From Spirosoma panaciterrae DSM 21099 (GTDB lineage Bacteria; Bacteroidota; Bacteroidia; Cytophagales; Spirosomataceae): a stretch of DNA of 64,000 nucleotides. Positions 58,807 through 64,000 of this stretch are shown in pieces. The first letter of the stretch is position 1. Each line of letters begins with the position of its first letter. The stretch lies in contig NZ_KB893173.1 in NCBI RefSeq assembly GCF_000374025.1, positions 62,001-126,000 of the forward strand. The letters run 5' to 3'. Both the position numbers and the translations under genes were made by a program. The notes under the pieces were generated by a model. That model saw only the letters and a list, made by a program, of their open reading frames with translations, was not told the DNA's origin and searched no databases.

Positions 58807-59781
58807 ATGCGTCAACGCCTGCCTGCCCACTCTTACACGCAAGGCATTCTTGCGGGCGACCGACTGGTACTGAGTCGGGCGATTACGCTTGTGGAGAGCC
58901 GTCGGCCCGACGATCAGGCGGTCGCTCAGGAAGTATTGGAGGCTGTTTTACCGCACACAGGCCGATCGATCCGAGTAGGCATTACGGGCGTCCCTGGTGT
59001 GGGAAAAAGTACGTTTATTGAAGGGTTTGGCCAATATCTAGCGAACCTGGGGCATCGACTAGCCGTATTGACCATTGACCCCACCAGCCAACGGTCGGGC
59101 GGGAGCCTGCTGGGTGATAAAACTCGCATGGAAACCCTCTCAATGAATGCCAGCGCCTACATCCGGCCATCGCCAGCGGGCGATTCGCTGGGTGGAGTGG
59201 CGCATCGTACCCGTGAGACCATCCTGCTCTGTGAAGCAGCCGGCTTCACTATTGTGCTGGTCGAAACCGTTGGGGTTGGGCAATCCGAAACCGTTGTTCA
59301 TGGTATGGTCGATTTTTTTCTGCTGCTGATGCTGGCTGGAGCAGGGGATGAATTACAGGGAATGAAACGGGGAATCATGGAATTGGCCGATGCCCTTTGC
59401 ATTACCAAAGCTGACGGCGACAATCGATCGGCTGCCAATCGCGCACAGGTAGAGTATCGCAATGCGCTTCATCTGTTTCCTCCTACCGGCACGGGCTGGG
59501 CTCCCCCCGTACTCACCTGCTCGGCCGTTAACCAGGAAGGCTTAACCACGATATGGCAAACCATTCAGGAACACCAGCAATTAACGACCGAAAACGGCCA
59601 CTGGCGTCGGCGTCGACAGGAACAGCAACGTACCTGGTTTCGGTCATTGCTGCGGCAACGCCTGGAAGGGCAATTTTACGCCCAGCCGGGTATGCAACAG
59701 CAGATTGATCTGATGGAAGAAGAGGTTATGTCCGGGAAGCGTTTACCCACGCCGGCAGTAGATACCCTGCTGGCCATGTGA
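58807..59781 (+). CDS. meaB: MeaB/ArgK-type GTPase, methylmalonyl-CoA mutase chaperone
   Basis: A 324-residue G3E GTPase that protects and loads cobalamin into methylmalonyl-CoA mutase. Signatures: VGITGVPGVGKSTFIEGFG (P-loop), VLTIDPTSQRSGGSLLGDK, IVLVETVGVGQSETVVHG, LMLAGAGDELQGMKRGIMEL and ADALCITKADGDN (NKxD-type). Cobalamin-dependent mutase genes are not in the window. Confidence 0.93.
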   Translation: MRQRLPAHSYTQGILAGDRLVLSRAITLVESRRPDDQAVAQEVLEAVLPHTGRSIRVGITGVPGVGKSTFIEGFGQYLANLGHRLAVLTIDPTSQRSGGSLLGDKTRMETLSMNASAYIRPSPAGDSLGGVAHRTRETILLCEAAGFTIVLVETVGVGQSETVVHGMVDFFLLLMLAGAGDELQGMKRGIMELADALCITKADGDNRSAANRAQVEYRNALHLFPPTGTGWAPPVLTCSAVNQEGLTTIWQTIQEHQQLTTENGHWRRRRQEQQRTWFRSLLRQRLEGQFYAQPGMQQQIDLMEEEVMSGKRLPTPAVDTLLAM

Positions 59782-59843
59782 CTCATGACCGGTAACGAGC
59801 GCTAGTGCAGCCCTTATCCATCACTTTGCTTACTTTTGGTAGC

Positions 59844-60914
59844 ATGTATACATTTCTTCTGGCAGGCTTGGTTTTGCTCACACAGACAGCCCAAGCGCAA
59901 CGGGATACAACGATTACGGTTACAACCACCGACGCGCTTCAATTCGACCAGAAGCGGTTGGTAGTCCGTCCAAATACGCGCCTGAAACTTATTTTTCAGA
60001 ATAAAGACGACATGGCTCATAATTTGGTGGTAACCCGGCCTAATTCCCGTTTGCGAGTCGTCGAATTTGCGCTGGCACTTGGCCCTAAAGGCCCTGAACA
60101 GCACCACGTTCCCAAAATGGCTGAAGTACTGGCTCATACCCAAAGCGTTGAACCGGGCACTACCGATTCACTCGTTGTCAGCCTGACAGAGGGTGCCTTC
60201 CCTTTTGTTTGTACCTATCCAGGGCATGGGTCAATCATGTATGGTGTGATCTATGCCACAAACGAGCCAAAACGACTCCCTCCCCCGGATCAGGACGTCA
60301 ACCTGCCTAATCCAGGACGTTTAGCTGACACAGGCCACACCCATCATCCATCGGCAGGCTCCGGTCATCCCTATCCGTTGAAGCTACCCGCTGTTTACCG
60401 AACGTTTATGCCCGATTGTGGCCCGGCAGCGATTGCAGTTGGCTTGCCAGGCCCGGAAGGTGGCCAATCGTATGTGTTCGATGCGGGCCAATGTCGTCTG
60501 CGGTATGCCTGGTCAGGAGGCTTTGTCGATAATACCGATCAATGGGAAGGCAAAGGCCAGCGGCTCACCAAAATTGTAGGTGAGATCTATTACCGGGATA
60601 CAGGGAGCTTCCCCTGGCGAATTGGGTTGGGCAATCAACAGCCTCCCCAGTTTAAAGGGTACCGTTTAGTGAATCGTTACCCCGAATTTCAGTATATTGT
60701 AAATGGGGTTACTATTTATGAACGCATCAGACCACTACCTACCGGACGGGGGCTTATTCGCTCATTTACTCTAAGCCCAACCCGGGAAACCATCTCGTTT
60801 TTAGCAGCTGGTCAACCAGGGATTCGGTTAAAATCGTCGATAGGTCAGTTTCGTGATGGCGAACTCCGATTACCTGCCGGAACGAAACAATTTACCATAA
60901 CCCTGTCCAACTAA
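59844..60914 (+). CDS. Azurin-like copper protein with C-terminal extra domain
   Basis: A 356-residue secreted protein. Signal peptide MYTFLLAGLVLLTQTAQAQ (start 59844, preferred to a GTG at 59805). The first 150 residues are a type I copper domain: ligands His59 (MAHNLVV), Cys123, His128 and Met132 (CTYPGHGSIM), the azurin/plastocyanin order. The remaining ~200 residues form a distinct beta-rich domain (TFMPDCGPAAIAVGLPGPEG, FDAGQCRLRYAWSGGFVDNT) of the type found in PVC-like copper and heme proteins. It probably carries electrons in the periplasm. Followed by a secreted propeller protein gene. Confidence 0.85.
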   Translation: MYTFLLAGLVLLTQTAQAQRDTTITVTTTDALQFDQKRLVVRPNTRLKLIFQNKDDMAHNLVVTRPNSRLRVVEFALALGPKGPEQHHVPKMAEVLAHTQSVEPGTTDSLVVSLTEGAFPFVCTYPGHGSIMYGVIYATNEPKRLPPPDQDVNLPNPGRLADTGHTHHPSAGSGHPYPLKLPAVYRTFMPDCGPAAIAVGLPGPEGGQSYVFDAGQCRLRYAWSGGFVDNTDQWEGKGQRLTKIVGEIYYRDTGSFPWRIGLGNQQPPQFKGYRLVNRYPEFQYIVNGVTIYERIRPLPTGRGLIRSFTLSPTRETISFLAAGQPGIRLKSSIGQFRDGELRLPAGTKQFTITLSN

Positions 60915-60976
60915 CTACGCTGGCATCTAATTTTCTGAACAGATAACCTCCCTATCAATCGCTTAGCTACTCGCCC

Positions 60977-62467
60977 ATGCTCGCATCTCTTCTGCTTTCC
61001 GCGTTTCTACTCGTTGCGCCAGCCGATACGATCTCGGATTATTACGAGGTTGAAACGATCGATACACCGCCAGGGCTGGTAGCTGAAACGGGCGGTCTGG
61101 GGTTTCTGCCCGATGGTCGGTTGGCCGCCTGCTTCCACCGGGGTGAGGTGATGCTGTATACGCCAAAAACGAAAACCTGGAAGCTCTTTGCTGAAGGCTT
61201 GCATGATCCACTCGGTGTAATCGCGGTGAACAATCGTCAACTCATAGTCGTGCAGCGTCCTGAGCTGACCCGTTTGACCGATACAGATGGCGATGGGGTG
61301 GCCGATACCTACGAAACGCTTACGGATAAATATGGCCTGTCGGGCAACTATCACGAGTTTGCGTTTGGGCCGGTACGCGATGCGAAGGGGAATATATACG
61401 TCAGCCTGAATACGGCCTCCAATGGCGCAGGAGTTCGTGACGAAGTACGGGGGCAATACGATGCACTTGGTCGACAGGGTCGTATGTATGCCTGTGTTCC
61501 CTACAGGGGCTGGGTCATGCAACTTACACCCGATGGCCAGCTTAAACCATTTGCCAGTGGATTCCGGTCGCCCAATGGAATTGGCTTCGATGCCCAGGGC
61601 CGCCTTTTCGTGACCGATAATCAGGGAGACTGGCTAGGCACCAGTAAACTTTATCATGTAGAAGCGGGTAAGTTCTACGGCCATCCCGCCAGTTTGGTAT
61701 GGCGGGATGGCTTTCCGGATATTGACCCCTTAACCTTATCGGTTAAAACGCTGGATAGTATGCGAACGGTCGAGAGTGTTGCCTTCCCCCATGAGTCGAT
61801 GGCCCACTCGCCTACGCAGATCGTTCTGGATAATACCGGTGGCAAATTTGGCCCCTTTACGGATCAACTGTTTGTTGGTGAAATGGACTTCCCACACCTG
61901 TTACGAATTCTGCCCGATGAAGTAGATGGACAATTGCAGGGGGCTTGTATACGCTTTTTCGACCAGGGAGGCAGTCATGGAGTCCGTTTACGCATCGGTA
62001 CTAATCGACTGGCGTTTGCACCTGATGGAAGCCTATACCTTGGTCAAACGGATCACGGCTGGCTGGGGTCTCGGGGCATTCAGCGGATACGCTATACAGG
62101 CGGCTCTACGGGAAAGGATATTCCACTCGATCTTATGCATATGAAACTGACACCCACAGGGTTTACTTTAACCTTCACTCAACCTCTGGACGACAGTACG
62201 GCTCGTGCCATAGCCACGTATCGATTTCGAAGCTATTACTACGAATATCATCAGGCATATGGCTCTCCGCAGATGGATGTACGATCCGTTCCTGTTACTG
62301 CCGTTTCCCTTTCCAACGATCGCAAGACCGTTACACTTTCCCTGGCCGACTTAAAGCCTGGCCGTATTTATGAACTGACACTGGGAGATTTACAGGCCAA
62401 TTCAGGGCAGAAGAAATTGATGAATCACCTGGTCTGCTACACCGTAAACAAGTTAAAAAGCAACTAG
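60977..62467 (+). CDS. Secreted PVC-type beta-propeller protein
   Basis: A 496-residue secreted protein. Signal peptide MLASLLLSAFLLVAPADTIS. The domain is a propeller of NHL/PQQ-like type with LGFLPDGRLAACFHRGEVML, TDTDGDGVADTYETLTDKYG, GSGFRSPNGIGFDAQGRLFV-like (here FASGFRSPNGIGFDAQGRLF) and FDQGGSHGVRLRIGTNRLAF. Large homologues fuse it to azurin or cytochrome c domains and act in oxidative sugar or alcohol breakdown; here the copper protein is the separate upstream gene, 62 bases away. The catalytic role is inference. Confidence 0.8.
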   Translation: MLASLLLSAFLLVAPADTISDYYEVETIDTPPGLVAETGGLGFLPDGRLAACFHRGEVMLYTPKTKTWKLFAEGLHDPLGVIAVNNRQLIVVQRPELTRLTDTDGDGVADTYETLTDKYGLSGNYHEFAFGPVRDAKGNIYVSLNTASNGAGVRDEVRGQYDALGRQGRMYACVPYRGWVMQLTPDGQLKPFASGFRSPNGIGFDAQGRLFVTDNQGDWLGTSKLYHVEAGKFYGHPASLVWRDGFPDIDPLTLSVKTLDSMRTVESVAFPHESMAHSPTQIVLDNTGGKFGPFTDQLFVGEMDFPHLLRILPDEVDGQLQGACIRFFDQGGSHGVRLRIGTNRLAFAPDGSLYLGQTDHGWLGSRGIQRIRYTGGSTGKDIPLDLMHMKLTPTGFTLTFTQPLDDSTARAIATYRFRSYYYEYHQAYGSPQMDVRSVPVTAVSLSNDRKTVTLSLADLKPGRIYELTLGDLQANSGQKKLMNHLVCYTVNKLKSN

Positions 62468-62522
62468 TCGTCAGTCGGTGGAGGTATCCTGAACGAACAC
62501 CCCCAATGACCTGACGACTAGT
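62463..62522. terminator. Hairpin behind the propeller gene
   Basis: ACTAGTCGTCAG (62463-62474) pairs perfectly with CTGACGACTAGT (62511-62522) around a 36-nt loop. The left arm contains the stop codon of the propeller gene, and the convergent gene ends 15 bases beyond the right arm. No strong T-tract, so it is a structural rather than a clear intrinsic terminator. Confidence 0.5.
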
Positions 62523-62536
62523 CGGTATTCATTGAT

Positions 62537-62908
62537 TTAAGCATTGCCCAACGTCCGCTCAGGCTCGTTTGCCCGGGTAGCCGGAACAGCCTGATCGTCT
62601 GGGTTGCCAGCTAACTCAGGATTGTCCTGATCATTCATGACGGGTGGCTGCCCCCACGAAGCTCGTTTGGACTCCTCAATTTCAGCCGTACTGATGGTAT
62701 CGTCCGTTTCGGCAGCCAGAGCCTCTGCTTCAGCTACATCACCGGGCACGTCGGTATCACTGCTACCCGCCACACGCGACGGCAGTTCATTATCCAGATT
62801 TTTATCGTTCAACTGGGCTAATGCAGGTGGCGTACCCATGGTACTATGCATTGCCTGAGCCGCAAAAGACTCTGTACTTTCTTTCCGGGAATTGCTACTT
62901 ACGCTCAT
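62537..62908 (-). CDS. Acidic, disordered protein of unknown function
   Basis: A 123-residue very acidic protein without signal or membrane segment, rich in Glu, Asp, Ser and Ala and low in hydrophobic residues (SSDTDVPGDVAEAEALAAET, DDTISTAEIEESKRASWGQP). It is expected to be largely unstructured. No family recognised. It lies 95 bases downstream of the next protein on the same strand and may share its operon. Confidence 0.6.
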   Translation of the reverse strand: MSVSSNSRKESTESFAAQAMHSTMGTPPALAQLNDKNLDNELPSRVAGSSDTDVPGDVAEAEALAAETDDTISTAEIEESKRASWGQPPVMNDQDNPELAGNPDDQAVPATRANEPERTLGNA

Positions 62909-63003
62909 AACGTTGATTTGTTTAGTGTTGAGAACTGAGAGCGGGCCATATGTAAACCATCTGGCTCGCTAAAATGCTATAAAAGGCTTGGTTATCCTTT
63001 CGA

Positions 63004-63519
63004 CTAATAAGCCGGTTTGTTATTCAGATCAGTACCCGTTTCGGCCAGCGATGCTTCATGCTCGGATTGGGTTTCTTCGCCGGCCTCACTTTCTTTCGGA
63101 TCATTCTGGTGTTTTGCCGCGTCCTGTGCTTTTGGGGCAGGCACTTCATCATCCGATGCATAGTCGTCGGGGCCATGGGTTGTTACATCAACCATAGCCG
63201 TGTTTGTTTTAACTTCATCGGCAGCGGCTGCATTCTTTCCTTCTTCAGTCAGTTCCATGGTGCTATTGCTCATATCACCCATGCGTAGCACGCCGTTCTT
63301 GCTGTCCATGTCCGTACTACCGATAGCCCGATCGTTGCGGCCATCCTGACCACCCCGTACCTGCTCACTGTCGAGACCATTGGCTGAATTCTCCTGACTG
63401 TATCGGTTGCGGTTATCTTCTGCAGGCCGGTCCTGATCAGTATCATCCGACCTGAACGGCCCCTCTGAGCGGCCAGTTATCTGGGCATTTTCCTGATTTA
63501 CGTCCTCTTCATTTTTCAT
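63004..63519 (-). CDS. Acidic, disordered protein of unknown function
   Basis: A 171-residue acidic, hydrophilic protein lacking signal and membrane segments. The first part is Asn/Asp/Gln/Arg-rich with DRPAEDNRNRYSQENSANGL; the middle has an SNSTMELTEEGKNAAAADEV stretch; the tail is Glu/Lys/Thr-rich (SEAGEETQSEHEASLAETGT). The composition resembles hydrophilins or stress-related disordered proteins. No family recognised. Upstream of the 62537-62908 gene on the same strand. Confidence 0.6.
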   Translation of the reverse strand: MKNEEDVNQENAQITGRSEGPFRSDDTDQDRPAEDNRNRYSQENSANGLDSEQVRGGQDGRNDRAIGSTDMDSKNGVLRMGDMSNSTMELTEEGKNAAAADEVKTNTAMVDVTTHGPDDYASDDEVPAPKAQDAAKHQNDPKESEAGEETQSEHEASLAETGTDLNNKPAY

Positions 63520-64000
63520 GTCGCTGAGTCAACTGATTATATAAAATAACCTGAAAAGATCCAAAAGGTTTATACCCTTCGGTACATCGTCAACAGGTAA
63601 CAAAACCGCCATATACATTCACTTACCAGGCTCAGCAAACTAACTCAGGGAATTAAGTACCCTATGTCACTGCCATTACACCTGGGTAGCTACCTACCGA
63701 AAAATTAATATTTATACCGAAAAGTATACATTACAACAGGTTTGCTATGATCGGACAAGGAATGCCATTTAATTGCCTGACAAATTTACACCCTGATTAT
63801 AGGGTAATGCCCACGAAGACTTGCCTAAAAAGCCAACCAGAGTTTCTGTACAGCTTAAGCAATTTTTGTTGGATTGTAAATTTTAATAGTTGGATAAAGC
63901 GTAATGCAGAAAGCGGACCGATCTTATCGATCCGCTTTTTTTATGATTCAGCAACCATACCCAACCCCTACTTCGACCAATACGTCTATAAATAAAACAG
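63520..64000. other. Right-hand intergenic region with an orphan terminator
   Basis: About 480 bases up to the window edge. Only a terminator on plus (63911-63941) and an unlikely frame (63747-63995, which runs through that terminator) were seen. CAGGTTTG at 63738-63745 resembles a -7 element at seven of eight positions. A transcript of roughly 190 nt would fit between them; no RNA family is recognised. Confidence 0.4.
63911..63941 (+). terminator. Orphan rho-independent terminator
   Basis: AAGCGGACCGAT (63911-63922) pairs with ATCGATCCGCTT (63926-63937) with one mismatch around a 3-nt loop, followed by six more T residues. No gene on plus is in position to need it, so it may end a small RNA. 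Confidence 0.7.

Noticed and set aside
58764-59021. Plus-strand frame ahead of and within meaB
   Set aside because: Different register from meaB, no motif; spurious.
63747-63995. 82-codon plus-strand frame at the right end
   Set aside because: It runs through a clear terminator hairpin and shows no family; an RNA is more likely than a protein.
1-64000. tRNA, rRNA, CRISPR arrays, transposases or prophage genes
   Set aside because: None was found on either strand by reading; no cloverleaf with CCA end, no direct-repeat/spacer pattern and no transposase motif was recognised.

Overview
The window looks like chromosome of a Bacteroidota bacterium of the order Cytophagales, closest in style to Spirosoma and relatives. 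The reasons are: Bacteroidota-type promoter boxes (TTG / TANNTTTG) ahead of rimP, infB and queA; almost no Shine-Dalgarno sequences; many lipoproteins and signal peptides ending in AQ or GQ; lineage-typical families (BatA-like protein, DUF2141, DUF2807/GIN, DUF1361, DUF1080, DUF421, a 17-residue beta-repeat surface protein with an HLPxxPSA tail); and a very long IF-2 with an Asn/Arg/Gly-rich N-terminus. No rRNA, tRNA, CRISPR array, transposase or phage module was found. These assignments come from reading the sequence, not from database searches.

Layout. 1-6.2 kb is loose accessory DNA: a small unknown protein, a DUF421 membrane protein with a zinc-ribbon tail, an AraC regulator next to a serine beta-lactamase-like hydrolase, and then a gene graveyard (5.1-6.0 kb) with remnants of a LytTR regulator and a sterol desaturase. 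6.2-9.9 kb holds an SGNH hydrolase, a BatA-like protein and a phosphatase. 10.2-15.9 kb is the rimP-nusA-infB translation/transcription operon, with a terminator-shaped hairpin in its leader. 16-20.5 kb has an EEP-family hydrolase, moaD-moaE, and an ECF sigma factor followed by a membrane-anchored trypsin-like protease and a small exported protein. 20.5-26.3 kb has gpsA and a periplasmic adaptor/TolC pair, with an ABC ATPase nearby but no permease. 26.5-35.3 kb is housekeeping (purK, FAH-family enzyme, recO, lptB, MFS, recJ).

36.4-39.6 kb carries two tandem paralogous surface proteins made of 17-residue repeats. guaB and a large secreted M36 metallopeptidase converge at 41.7 kb. 45-56.9 kb mixes a phosphoesterase, mazG, DUF1361, undecaprenol/diacylglycerol kinase, a membrane protein overlapping its probable winged-helix regulator, two cation/proton antiporters (NhaD and CPA1), and several secreted propeller or lectin-like proteins. 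57-62.5 kb runs queA, ispD, meaB, an azurin-like copper protein and a secreted beta-propeller protein. The right end has two acidic, disordered proteins and an orphan terminator that may mark a small RNA.

The most striking non-coding feature is the large number of long, nearly perfect intergenic hairpins. Three of them (23.1, 27.3, 53.5 kb) share a purine-rich GAGCGAAAGA / GTGAACGAG vocabulary and look like one dispersed family. Another (21.6 kb) is a 31-bp inverted repeat that abuts a stop codon. The best protein-level oddities are the Ser substitution in the NKxD motif of IF-2, the sigma/protease pair that lacks a classical anti-sigma factor, and the tandem 17-residue-repeat proteins with nearly identical 3' ends.
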